Origin: HOT-345 sp963531535
GTDB taxonomy: Bacteria; Patescibacteriota; Gracilibacteria; Absconditabacterales; Absconditicoccaceae
Direction: 5' to 3'
Assembly: GCA_963531535.1 (NCBI GenBank)
Contig: CAUSGX010000001.1
Coordinates: 1-64,000 of the forward strand
Length of the DNA: 64,000 bases
Made by a program: the position numbers and the translations under genes. Shown one piece after another: positions 1 through 10,166 of the stretch. Under the pieces are notes generated by a model. That model made no database searches. It worked only from the letters and a program-made list of their open reading frames with translations, and had not been told where the DNA came from. Position 1 is the stretch's first letter. Each line of letters begins with the position of its first letter.

Positions 1-195
1 GAAGAGGAAAGGGTCGATATCTTGATGAGTTTTACAACTCCGGCATGTCCTATGGCGGACTATATTATTGAAAGTACAAGAAATGCAGTTTTACTTGTAG
101 TGCCTGAATATGAGGTTAAGATTGAAATTACCTTTGACCCAATGCGAGGTCCAAAGATGATTAGAGATGAAGATCTCCAAAGAATGTTTGAATAA
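1..195 (+). CDS. DUF59/MIP18-family protein, C-terminal end
   Basis: Partial gene cut by the window start; 64 codons remain and end at TAA. The peptide has the DUF59 hallmarks: a TTPACPMAD segment (family form T-x-P-x-CP-x-A) followed by a beta-rich stretch and a C-terminal FDPMRGPKMIRDE segment that matches the W/F-DP...M end of the family. Members (SufT, PaaD and MIP18 types) help mature or insert iron-sulfur clusters. The conserved Cys is present. Which subgroup it belongs to cannot be told without the N-terminus. Confidence 0.7.
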   Translation, partial: EEERVDILMSFTTPACPMADYIIESTRNAVLLVVPEYEVKIEITFDPMRGPKMIRDEDLQRMFE

Positions 196-246
196 ATTTC
201 AAAAAAATAAGTTAAAGTCTGACTTTTAGTGTTTTTATATTGAAAG

Positions 247-861
247 ATGAGAGTTAGTATCGATATTTCCTCAGATCATATTGCTATTTATCGCTGAATG
301 AGTGAAAAGATTCTCCTAGAAAGGAGCTGAGTAGATAGAGAACTTGGTAAAATCTTAGTGAAACTTGACCGTGAACAAGCGATCTCAGAGTGTCTAGTGC
401 TGAACTGACCTTGAGGATTCACAAATCTAAGGGTATGAACCCTGGCTCTCAATCTTTTGAAAACACTCAAGAATAATCAGATTTCTTTCTTTTCCTTATC
501 AAAACTTGAACTTTATACTCTTTTTTATCAGAAAGGCTGGATTGGAAGCAAGATATTAGTTTACATCGGACAGAGATTAAATGTTTGGCTCCGGGATCTA
601 GAATGATGAAAACTCATTTCAACAGTTAAGAAATCTGAAATCGATCAATTATCATCTCAGTATCCAGGTCTTACGCTGGATCAGGTATATGATACGACAT
701 ATTTTGAGCCTACAATACCACAACTCAGCTATGAATTTAGAATAGATTGATGCCACCTAAAAAGTAGCGATACAGAACATTTTTTGAGCCGAGATGAACT
801 GACAATTCATCCTGTTGAGAGGCTAGAGCCCAACTATATGATCGAGCCAAATGTAAGTTAA
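247..861 (+). CDS. tsaB: TsaB-like protein (tRNA t6A modification)
   Basis: 204 aa once eight in-frame UGA codons are read as Gly; ends TAA. The N-terminal MRVSIDISSDHIAIYRG strand and the motif NGPGGFTNLRVGT near residue 60 match TsaB (usual form GPGSFTGLRIG), where two of the glycines here come from UGA. TsaB is the inactive ASKHA partner of TsaD in threonylcarbamoyl-adenosine synthesis at tRNA position 37. Length is close to the usual 220 aa. The C-terminal half is poorly conserved, so the call rests on the first 90 residues. A shared terminator follows at 893. Confidence 0.55.
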
Positions 862-892
862 GAGCGTGATTGATTGGCATTTGAATAAACAA

Positions 893-922
893 AAAAGCCT
901 GAATTACATTCAGGTTTTTTCT
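893..922. terminator. Bidirectional rho-independent terminator
   Basis: Stem CCTGAA/TTCAGG (898-903 and 909-914) with an A-run before and a T-run after. It lies between the convergent tsaB-like gene and the sigma-like gene, so it can serve both strands. Confidence 0.8.
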
Positions 923-927
923 ATTTT

Positions 928-2019
928 TTACTCTCAAATATATTGATAAAGTCCTTTATCTACTCTTTTAAAGAGTTTTTTATGCTTTTGAAGATTGAGA
1001 ACTACAGTATTTGGATTAATCATTTTCTCTTTCAAAACTTCCTTGATAATATCCTGGATCTTCATTGGCTTATCAAATTTCTTGAATACTCTAGCAATAA
1101 TCTCCTTAACACTTCCTCACTGATATCCCCACTCCTTGAGACCATAGATACCAAGCCCAAGATTTACAAACATATCCCCATTCTTTACAAGTTCGTTGTG
1201 GACGGTATTGAGCTTAATATTTTCGCTAGGGAACCATTCAAGAATCTTTGTCGGCAAATCCTGATAATGCATTGGCTTATTGATTCTCCTCATAGTGTAA
1301 AGAACCTTAAGCTTCATTGTCTTTGGATTGATATCAGAGAAATCACGAAGTCAGATTTTTCAGTCTAGAATTGTAATAGATCTCACGACCTGGAAAAAGT
1401 TGATATAAAAGAGATCATTTCTAAGGAAGCTAATGTCCCTAAAATCATCTAAGAACTCTTCCTTAAGCACACTAATAAATTCATACAAATCCTGACTTGT
1501 TCCTCTTTTCTCAAAATGATCCAAAGTAAAAAGTACAATTTTTGTCAAAAGATCTTCGTAAAGTGGCTCTACATAAAACGCTTTATCAATATACTTATTT
1601 CTCTTAAGATAAGTAATATCAAAGTCTGAAACCAGAATAAGCTTTAGTTCTGCTTTTGAGAACTTAAAGAGATTCTTATTAATCACCTTCGCAATTAGAG
1701 ATTCCTCGCCGAGAACTCCCCCATGCACCTCTAGGATCTTCTTACATTCCTCAAGAACATTGGTATAAAGCTCATTCCCGATAATAAGTCTCCTAAACCT
1801 CATCAATGCCTGGGTCTCAATTTGCCTAACTCTCTCTCTCGTCAAAGAGTAGTCCTTTCCAATCTTTTGAAGGGCAAGCTCCTTACTACCGTCGAGTCCA
1901 TACTTTTTCATGAGAATAAGTCTCTCCTTTGTCTTACAATAGATCAAGATAGCCTTAAGATTTGTTCACTCCAAATCTACCTTAATCTTTTTATCGTCCA
2001 TCTTTACAGAAAACCCCAT
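928..2019 (-). CDS. Sigma-70 region 4 / HARE-HTH regulator
   Basis: 363 aa with four UGA-Gly codons; ATG at 2019, TAA at 928-930. Residues 25-75 are a sigma-70 region 4 helix-turn-helix (KERLILMKKYGLDG, then SLTRERVRQIETQAL). A long middle part has no motif I recognise. Residues from about 235 form a HARE-HTH winged helix (MRRINKPMHYQDLP...GLGIYGLKEWG), and a second, weaker HARE-like copy follows to the C-terminus (DKPMKIQDIIKEVL...GLYQYIG). Sigma regions 2 and 3 are missing, so it is not a normal sigma factor. HARE-HTH is also the fold of RNA polymerase delta (RpoE), which suggests a polymerase-binding role. A good promoter sits upstream at 2083-2110. Inference: a transcription regulator acting on RNA polymerase. 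Confidence 0.7.
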
Positions 2020-2082
2020 CTTGCTATCTAATTAGTTGAGAATTAAATTTTTGAGAATATTTTCATCTCTTCTAGCATCTAT

Positions 2083-2110
2083 AATATAATGAAGAGTAAG
2101 ACAATGTCAA
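2083..2110 (-). promoter_or_regulatory. Promoter of the sigma-like gene
   Basis: Minus strand -35 TTGACA (2110-2105), 16-base spacer, -10 TATATT (2088-2083), giving a leader of about 60 nt before the ATG at 2019. Confidence 0.65.
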
Positions 2111-2185
2111 GTATTTTATGTATAAAAATACACTTTATTTTTAATCAAAGATGAAATCTGATTTTTCGTATTTTTGTATCATTTT

Positions 2186-3301
2186 TTACTTTCTCGTTCT
2201 CTGAAGTTCATGATAATCTCCATTGACATCATACACAATATGATAGTATCGACTTTTATCAGACAATAGAGCATATCATATCTCTCCCTCCTTAGTAGGC
2301 TCCTTCTGAAGATATCTCAGACTAGCTCAATCCACACGGAATCTCCAGATATCATTTTCACCAGAAAGATAGACAAAATCCTGATGATAAAGTAAATCCG
2401 GACCAACAATCCCCTCTTCTAATCTCTTAAAATTTGAAACATTTCCGCGATACCTCTCCAGCTGGAAATCCAGATCCTTAGATATAAAATACCAATATTC
2501 CTGAGGAAGTAGAATCCTAAAATCAGATTTTTTTGGAACTCTATTAAAAGCATAATGAATTCCAGGTGCTAAACTTCGGAAATAGACTCGATCTTTATCA
2601 CTCCCAATAATATTAGCATACTGCTCTCCTCCATTTAGAGCTCTAACTTGTTTCCAGTCATATCCATCAAACTTCGCCCCATTCGAATAAGACATCATCT
2701 GAGGTCAAAGCACCTTCGAAATATATTGAATACTCTGAGCATCAACTGGTAATTTATAAGGATAAACAATAAGATATCCACTGCTATATCCTATTGCACC
2801 TACAATATCTTGAATTCAAAATAATTGGAGCGGAACGTATCAAGACAAATCCTCATAAGCAACGGCTCAGGAATACTCCTGACCAGGATAGATATTTTTT
2901 GCATCTTGCCCCGGTAAATACGTACGATCAGACTGCTCATCACAAAGATAATAATGGCATTTAAAAGTATAAAAATCTTTCTCAACAAATTTCACAGGCA
3001 GAAGCTCGATCTTCCAAGTCGGGTCATTGATAACAAGCGGAGAAACCATCTCTGCTATACGAGTTCCTGTCAGATCTACGCGATAAAACGCTCATGTATA
3101 TCTCAGAGGATGGAGCTCATGTGGAATCTCTTCCTCAATTTGCCTTTGATCTAAAAGTACCAACTTCTCAATCCTCATATCAGAGCGAAGTCCCTCTGTT
3201 AGATTTTTCTCCGATAGATTTTCGGTAAGAGACATCGGAGCAACTCCACAACCTCCCATAAGGAGCAAAAAGAAAAGCAAAAATCAGATTTTTCTCATCA
3301 T
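2186..3301 (-). CDS. DKNYY-type lipoprotein 1
   Basis: 371 aa after joining UGA codons; ATG at 3301 (a second ATG follows at 3298), TAA at 2186-2188. The N-terminus is a clear lipoprotein signal: MMRKIG, a hydrophobic run of FLLFFLLLMG, then the lipobox GGC, placing the lipidated Cys near residue 20. The rest is exported and rich in Tyr, Asp and Lys, with DKDRVYF, SDRTYLPGQDAK and SDKSRYYHIVYD segments that recall DKNYY-family repeats. It shares a YSSGYLIVYPYKLPVDA block with the next gene upstream, so the two are paralogs. Function unknown; a surface-exposed lipoprotein is the safe call. Confidence 0.7.
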
Positions 3302-3346
3302 CAAATCTTGATAAAAATAAAAACGATAAAAATTCCAAGCTAGACT

Positions 3347-4495
3347 TTACCTCTTCTCCTTTCGGAACTCATAATATTCTGGATATGATAGGTATAGACT
3401 GGTTTTCAAAATATAGCGGAAATCCTTATCTGAAAACACATAGAGTCCTCAAAGTTCCCCAGAAGAATGATAGGAAAATTTTTCAATTTTTAAACTCGCT
3501 CCATCAACTGGAAACCTTCGATTCTTTCCCTTATAAGAGAAGTAAAGGTAGTTGTGATGCAGTGTCCATAGATCAGAATATCTACCATATTTTTTCCCTC
3601 CTCCTGGGAAAATATGCTTTCCATTTGGGATTTTTTTGGGATACTTTTCAAGTCCAGAAGTATTATTTCTCAGAATTATTCAATCAAATTCCTCTTCTGA
3701 CAGAAGTTTAAAATCTGACCCCTTTGGAACTCTACTGATTACATATCTCGCTGTATATCTAGGGAGAGAATCTACCTCTTTTCGAAAATAAACTCGATCT
3801 TTATCATCTCCAATATAATTTAGATACTGTAGACCTGAACTCTGAAAGATCCTTCTACATCAATCTTCAGTCCCAATATCCTCAGACACAAAAATCTGAT
3901 CTCTACAATTCTGACTTCCTTGTTCCTGAATTGATCTAAAACTTCAAGCATCAACCGGTAATTTATATGGCGGAGCAACCAAATATCAGCTCGTATATCC
4001 GATAAGTTTTGACACAAATCTCCCTCAGACCATCCAAATCGGGTGATAATCAGAGAATTCCTCAAGGGCTACCCTCTTTTCATTAAATGAATACCAAATA
4101 TTATAAAGCCCTGTAAAACCAGAATCTCATAATTTCTGATTTTTATCACAGTTAAAATAAAAGCATTCATAGTTTTTTGTATCACCTTCTGAATAGTCTT
4201 TGATCTTAATAAGCCCAAGTTTCCGCTTTGGATCATTGGTAGCAAGAGAGAATCCTATAGGTAAAGCATCTCAAGTAATCTCCAAGCTATAAAAATGCCC
4301 TGAATATTCAAAATCATCCAAATCTCACGCCCAAGACACATAAGACATATACTCATCAAAAGGCTTCGCCAATTCAATCCAAGTGCGAGGAGAATCATCT
4401 TCTCATAGCAAATGCTGTGCCCTCTCAAGAGGCATACATCAGGTAAATAGTAAGGAAATGAAAGCAAAGAGAGAAAAAATCCAGATCTTTCCCAT
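3347..4495 (-). CDS. DKNYY-type lipoprotein 2
   Basis: 382 aa; ATG at 4495, TAA at 3347-3349. Signal sequence MGKIWIFSLFAFISLLFTGC ends in a lipobox whose Gly is a UGA codon, so the lipid attachment site is visible only under code 25. The body carries a DDKDRVYFRKE segment and a YTSGYLVAPPYKLPVDAG block that aligns with lipoprotein 1 (about 170 residues into each). The two genes are 45 bp apart in the same direction and look like an old tandem duplication. Function unknown; presumed outer-face lipoprotein. Confidence 0.7.
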
Positions 4496-4611
4496 TTTTT
4501 CTTAGCAAAGATAAATACTCACCTCGTATATACCCTTCCCCTGAACTATTTCAAGAGAAAGAATACTACATGGCAAAAAGATAAAAATCAGACGACTTTC
4601 TCATCATTTTT

Positions 4612-4639
4612 TTGACAAATAAAAAAATCTGAATATACT
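4612..4639 (+). promoter_or_regulatory. Promoter of the virB4-like operon
   Basis: -35 TTGACA (4612-4617), 16-base spacer aataaaaaaatctgaa, -10 TATACT (4634-4639). The spacer is identical to that of the RuBisCO promoter at 32176 and contains the over-represented octamer AAATCTGA. An AAGGAG follows at 4641-4646, so the expected start of transcription falls close to the ribosome binding site. Confidence 0.75.
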
Positions 4640-4656
4640 TAAGGAGATTTATCTTT

Positions 4657-6801
4657 ATGTCAGGGAGTTCGAAAAGAATGCTAGAAAAGCTTCAGAATAT
4701 CGTATACGACATCAACTATACAACTCAGGTCCCTTGAGGAGGTTTTGTCGTTGCTGGAGTTTCTCCGACTAATACCCAATTTTCAATCTGAAATCAGATT
4801 TCTCCCTCTATTCAAACATCAATTACCTCGCAGGATAATCCGCAAAAAAAGAAGTCATGGATTGATAAGTTATTGGAGAAACTCTGACTTGCACCTACAC
4901 CCAAGAATACATCTGAGAAAAAAGAGCTTCCAAGTAATCTTTGAGATGATGAAAACTCTCCTGCTAAGCAACATCCAAGCCTTGCAGAACAAGTTAAAGC
5001 AATGCTCCAGCTCCCAGATAGTGAATATTCTGATAAGAAACTAACTTCTGAGCTTAGGCAATACATCAAGGAAGTTGATACTCACTATACCTCACTTTTA
5101 TCAGACTACAAGTCGCATATTGCTCCATCATACTGGGAGTTTTCTATGCAACAGTTTAATGTTTCTGGAATCTTAGGCAAGACCTACTATACTCAGGATT
5201 ATCCAAGCTATATTGATATGCTCTGGACGAGAGATATCATGGGGCTTCACTGCAAGCGGGACATGAGTTTTTATATTTATCCAGAAGACGATAGCGCGAT
5301 TCAGTCTATGCTCAAGCAGAAAACCACGCAACTTAAGGCTGAACTTTCTGATGCTATGCAAAAAGGGATTACCATTGATAAAGAGGTTGAACAGCAATAT
5401 CGTGATGTAGAAATGATCAGGGAAAAACTGACTACCAAGGAGGAAAGATATTTTGAGCTCTGAAATTATACAACCATCTATGATACTTCTGAGGAAAAAC
5501 TTAGAGAGACTGGGAAAAAATTTGAACAAAAAATCGCTGGATATGGAATCAGAGTTAAAAACGCAATCCATAGAATGGATGAAGGATTCTGAGCAAATTT
5601 ACCGATTTGTCAGGATAATTTAGGAATCGTTAGAAGTGCTGTGACCTCTTCACTTGCAGCCAGCTTTCCTTTTATTTCTAGTGATTTGATTACCAATACA
5701 GGAATTATGTATGGAATCAACTCTCATACTGGAGGATTAGTGATTTTTGATAGATTCAACTCTCAGCTTCCAAATATGAATAGTGTGATTCTGGCGACAT
5801 CCGGAGCCGGAAAATCATTTACTGTAAAGCTTGAGATCTTGAGATATTTGCTCAATGGTGTAGATATCATCGTCATTGATCCAGAAAACGAATATCAAGC
5901 ATTATGTGAAAAAGTAGGTGGAACCTATGTAAATATCGCTACTTCATCACAACAGTTTTTGAATCCATTTGATATGCCACCATTGATTGAGGATATTGAA
6001 TATGGAAAGGGAGATCTTTTGAGAAGTCAGATCATGAATCTCGTAAGTTTGATTCAGATTTTGATTGGTAAGTTGAGCCCTGAGGAAGAAGCTTTGCTAG
6101 ACAAAGCCCTCCAAAACACTTATGCTCTCAAGGGATTTAGCTTTGATATGGATGATTATACAGGGAAACAGCCACCATTGATGGAAGACCTCATGAATGT
6201 ACTCAATGGAATGCATGGTTGAGAACAAATTGCACTTAAGCTCAGCAAATATGTAACTGGAACCTTTGGAAAACTCTTTAATAACTATACTAATATTGAT
6301 ATCAATAATGCGATCACAGTTTTCAGTATTAGAGATGTGGAAGAAGCGCTCAAAAAACCAGCGATGTTCAATGTTCTGAATTTTATCTGGTCTAAGGTAA
6401 GATCTGTAAAGAAACAAAGACTTCTTGTCTGTGATGAAGCCCGGATTATGCTTCAGAATGATATTTCAGCGAATTTTCTTTTTGGGCTGATCAAAAGAGC
6501 AAGAAAATACTGACTAGGAATCACGACAATCTCACAGGATATTGAAGATTTTATCCGTAGTCCATACGGAAAACCTATTGTCTCAAACTCATCAATGCAA
6601 CTCTTGCTCAAGCAATCAGTTACTTCCATTGCTTCGCTCAACCAACTTTTGTGACTGTCAGAGGCTGAGCAACAGAGACTGATCTCAGTTTGAGTCTGAG
6701 AGGGACTGATGTTCGTTGGAAATCAGCATGTTTGAGTTCAGATATTGGCTTCTCCTTATGAAAAACAGTTTATCACAACTGATGTAAAAAAGAGAAACTA
6801 A
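4657..6801 (+). CDS. virB4: VirB4/TraC-type secretion ATPase
   Basis: 714 aa when UGA is Gly; AAGGAG 11 nt before the ATG, ends TAA. An N-terminal Pro/Ser-rich part with a UGA-coded PGGG run (residues 1-110) is followed by the VirB4 N-domain and an ATPase domain. Walker A is LATSGAGKSF near residue 385; Walker B is LLVCDEARIM near residue 590, followed by GLGITTISQDIEDF. VirB4 proteins power type IV secretion and conjugation and sit at the inner membrane. The genes behind it encode membrane proteins, one VirB2-like, and three more VirB2/TrbC-like pilins lie at 59218-60566. No relaxase or VirD4 is visible, so a pilus-like or host-contact role is as likely as DNA transfer. Confidence 0.85.
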
Positions 6802-6846
6802 AATACTCAAAAATCTGGCTTTTTACCTTTTATTTTACAAGCAAGG

Positions 6847-7737
6847 ATGCAAGAACAACTCCACTACAAAAACAATGTAATGGTGGCCGCCTATTCTGGA
6901 CTGATGTTTTTCTGATTGCTTGTAGAAAAGCAACTCTCCTCTCATACCTATACCCAAGAGGAGCAAAATTTCATCCGCTGATGGTGCCAAGTTGGGAACC
7001 TCTCACTTGGACTACTTATAGTTATCCTGATATTGACTGGAGTCTTAGTACGAGGAGAGACTCAGCGAATACAAGGATTGCTGATTTTGATGAGCGGAAT
7101 ATTGATCAGTATCCAGCTCCTAGGAATGGGGCTGATTGGCTATGAAATCCCTTTTGAAAGTACAAAACTCTCGCTCACTAGCGGACAAAAGATTCAGCTT
7201 TTTAAGGCTTTTTTGCCATGAGTTGCAAGTTTTGCGTGGTTTCGTAAGCATAACTATCAGGCTCCAACCTGGCGATACAAAGAGGGACAGCTACGATGGG
7301 CTTTAATCTTCATCGCTCTTGTGATTGGCAATACACGATACATTCCTGGGGTAATGCTTGGGCTCTTGACTATTAGGGTTTGACTCCTGATGATAGGTCG
7401 AGATTGTATTTCACAGAAATGGAAACAAAGTCTTCACCTGACTTACAAGATTTATGTAGAAGAAATCCTCTTGAGCATTCCCCTTTTGTACCAAAAGATG
7501 AAGAATCCTCAGATACATAGCAAAGAAGCACTCTCTCTGAGCCAAAATTCTATGATCTCATGAAGCTTCTTTAGATCTTGGAAATGGAGATGATTGGTAC
7601 TGATTGGTCTCTGATTGGTAGGTCGATGGTGACGAAGCTATGCACTACGGTGGAAGGGACTTGCGGTCCTCTGAGGAATTCGGAGACTGCTACTTATTGG
7701 CTCCTCACCTCTTATATTAAACAGTTCTAAGGTATAA
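6847..7737 (+). CDS. Polytopic membrane protein next to virB4
   Basis: 296 aa, 46 bp after virB4 in the same frame; ATG at 6847, TAA at 7735. Hydrophobic segments lie near residues 12-28, 55-78, 83-105, 160-175 and 245-262, with basic loops between. I recognise no family. Position between the VirB4 ATPase and a VirB2-like protein suggests a membrane part of the same machine (VirB3/VirB6-like role is inference only). Numerous UGA-Gly codons inside the membrane spans show it is translated with code 25. Confidence 0.65.
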
Positions 7738-7748
7738 TTTTTATCTCT

Positions 7749-8723
7749 ATGCATAAAAATAAAATGAAAAAACTGATCAGATTTCTTTTTGGTTGATTAG
7801 TCAGTGGTGGACTATTATTTTTGCTCTTTAGTGGAAATCCAGCTTCGGCAAATAATGCTACTGTAACCAATAATTTTTGACAGGCAATCGAAAAAGCAAC
7901 ACAATCTCTAAGCGGAAATCTTGATGTCGGACCATCTGATGTAGATATGAAGGTCGGAGCCACCAACTTCGTTATGGAGAGAGTAATCAAAGTTCTTTTC
8001 CCTGTAATGATTGTAATCTGAGTATTAGTAGCGATGGTAGGGCTTTACTCTATGCTTACCAATCCTGACAAAATCAAAGAAGGGATGACGATGATTATCT
8101 CAGGTATGATTGGTATTGTCTTTATGTATAGTGCTAGATACATCAGCACGGAAATCTTCCAAACATTGCGGAATAGTTGAGGAGGATGAAAAGAAGCTAT
8201 TACTGCAGCAAAGCTCATTACAAGCATCTACAATAAGATTCTCTACCCTTTTGTAAAAATTGCTATCTACTTCTCTCTAGGAATCCTAGTGATTATCATG
8301 ATGTCTCGTGTCTTTACCTATATTACCTCACAAGAGGAATGAGTAAAGAAAAAGGCCATGGGAGTTATTTCCCGGACAACAATCGGAATCGTCATCATTT
8401 CTGCTGCAAAACAAATCGTAGAAGCTGTCTACGGAAAACAAGAAACAGTTTTAAAGGACACTCCACAATCGCTCTCAGATATTGGAACAGAAGTTCTCAA
8501 CCCAAAATCTATCCCAATCCTCTTCCAAGTAATCAATCGATCGTTAGCAATTATCTCATTAGTATTGTTGGTAATCATCATTATGCAAACCTACACAATG
8601 CTTACAAAACCAGACGATGAATCAACATTCAAAAATCTGAAACAGACAATCGTTTATGCTTTAATCGGACTTTTACTGATCGGAGCTGCATATTTGATAG
8701 CAAACCTTCTTATCATCAATTAG
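7749..8723 (+). CDS. Membrane protein with two VirB2/TrbC-like modules
   Basis: 324 aa; ATG at 7749 (a second in-frame ATG at 7764 precedes the signal sequence), ends TAG. The N-terminus has a signal peptide ending SGNPASA. Two hydrophobic-pair modules follow. The first (about residues 75-135) contains MVGLYSMLTNPDKIKEGM, and the second (about 255-320) contains MQTYTMLTKPDDESTFKN and ends LLLIGAAYLIANLLIIN. The repeated Y-x-M-L-T-x-P-D pattern before the last helix matches the cytoplasmic turn of VirB2/TrbC pilin-like proteins. Inference: an internal duplication of a pilin-like unit, working with the VirB4 ATPase encoded two genes upstream. Confidence 0.65.
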
Positions 8724-8742
8724 CGAAAAACTAAGAGAAAAA

Positions 8743-8771
8743 TTGACAAAATTCAGATTTTTCTGTATACT
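8743..8771 (+). promoter_or_regulatory. Promoter of the TIM-barrel gene
   Basis: TTGACA (8743-8748), 17-base spacer, TATACT (8766-8771). The spacer contains TCAGATTTTT, the reverse form of the over-represented octamer. Confidence 0.75.
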
Positions 8772-8808
8772 TATCTTAGGTATTTATACTCTAGTTTAAA
8801 AAACACAA

Positions 8809-9585
8809 ATGAACAATAAAATACTCCTCAGTACAGATACTATGAGCAGTTATGGATTAGATATGATCTTCGAAATGGCAAAAAAATGCTGATTCGATGG
8901 AATTGATCTCGCCGTATGGAAGGGATTTGATGCATGGAACGAAAATTATGTTCGCTCCCTAGTAAAAAAACACGAACTTCCTGTATATTCGATCCAAACC
9001 TCAGCCTCACTCAATAGCAAGGAACTTAATAAAGTTCTCGATATTTGTATGGCTACGGATTGTGATTTAGTTACGATCAATGCTCCAAAGTTCTTCGACT
9101 TTAAGTCCTACTCCTTTATCAAATACAATATCGGAGAATATCAAGCACAAAATCCTGCACTCAACTTTGCGATTATCAATCCAGAGGACAATAATATTTT
9201 TGCATTACCAATTCCCGCATATCACTTCAGTAATATCGTTGATATTGTCAAAAAATATAACTGTGCATTAGCGCTTGATGTCGCGAATATGGATACAGAA
9301 GACTTGGAAGGAAACTTTACCAATAAACTCGATGATTTTTCAGCATATTTTGCTCTCGTATATATTTCTGACAAATCAAAGGGGGGAAAACCACATTTGA
9401 TGCCTGGAGAATGAATCCTCAAACTCCCAAGCTTTATCAAAAAGCTAAAAAAAGCTGGCTATACCCGTCCATTTAGTGTAAAACTAGACCTAACAAAAGA
9501 AGAGCTCGCTGATGTAGACAAAATCGAGATCATTCTCTCAAAATCAAGAGAATTTATCGAAAAATATATGCTCGAGTCTGAGTAG
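8809..9585 (+). CDS. Sugar isomerase/AP endonuclease-like TIM barrel
   Basis: 258 aa; ATG at 8809, TAG at 9583. The start KILLSTDTM..., then KKCGFDGIDLAVWKG and LPVYSIQTSASL, follow the beta-alpha pattern of xylose-isomerase-like TIM barrels, with a late CALALDVANM strand and YISDKSKGGKPHLMPGEG, where H and E sit at likely metal sites. Family members are sugar isomerases, epimerases and endonuclease IV; the substrate cannot be named. It has its own promoter and terminator, so it is a single-gene unit. Confidence 0.65.
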
Positions 9586-9603
9586 AAAAGACAAAAGAGA
9601 TAA

Positions 9604-9641
9604 AAAAAACCGAAGAAACCTGAAGCGAATTCGGTTTTTTT
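9604..9641 (+). terminator. Rho-independent terminator
   Basis: Stem AAACCGAA (9607-9614) with TTCGGTTT (9630-9637), then a T-run. It ends the TIM-barrel gene and marks the last clearly chromosomal feature before the prophage. Confidence 0.85.
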
Positions 9642-9649
9642 AATTATAC

Positions 9650-10166
9650 CGGACAGTTTCAGAGAAAATAAAGGTTTGAACTGTCAATATATAGAAGAGA
9701 TGATTTAGAAGATAACTCTTCTTCGTATCATTCAGCTTATAATCTTTTATTGGTTAAAATCAAGAGGATTTTAGCTTTTTTCGTCGTATTGAGGCTTCGC
9801 CTCAAAACTCAAATGAGAAGCTTTTTATCTGAATATTTGGAACAAAAAAACAAGACTTTTTTGAGAAAGTTGGCTCAACAAGACTTGGCTCATCGACTTT
9901 CTCAAAAAGAGCCTCAAGCTTTTCAAGGTACGGAGACCTTGAAAAGTGTTTTTTTATTCTCTCAAATATTCAATTTTTCTTTTGAACAAAAAAAGAAAAA
10001 AGAATTTTCTTTTTTTGGGAGAGAAAGGGCTTGTTTACTAGCGAGCCAAAAAAGAAAAATAGGAGCTGGAACCTCCTACTTCTCTCAAGCTTTGTCTTTT
10101 TTAAGACTCTTTGAGTATAATAAAAGAGACGAAGAAATCAAGCTTTTATCTTTTATTAAGACGAAA
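9650..10166. repeat. Dense hairpin array before the recombinase
   Basis: A 500 bp stretch with at least six inverted repeats. They are GACAGTT/AACTGTC (9652/9679), AGAAGAG/CTCTTCT (9693/9716), TTGAGGC/GCCTCAA (9789/9799), a perfect 13 bp stem (9858-9870 with 9896-9908), a perfect 11 bp stem (9919-9929 with 9936-9946) and TAGGAG/CTCCTA (10060/10073). The frame of the recombinase stays open back to a TTG at 9750, but that peptide is low-complexity and follows the hairpins, so I treat the region as non-coding. It may be a recombination or replication site, or a structured leader. Confidence 0.55.

Noticed and set aside
3385..3711. A 108-aa open frame on the plus strand
   Set aside because: It is antisense to the second DKNYY-type lipoprotein, whose frame is continuous under code 25 and carries a lipobox.
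9718..9750. A dif-like site (ttcgtatca, 6 bases, ttataatc) left of the recombinase
   Set aside because: The match to Xer consensus is loose and I could not find a second copy near 18000, so it is not reported as an att site.
9750..10166. N-terminal extension of the recombinase from TTG 9750
   Set aside because: The peptide mirrors nucleotide palindromes and is low-complexity; recombinase homology begins at the ATG at 10167.
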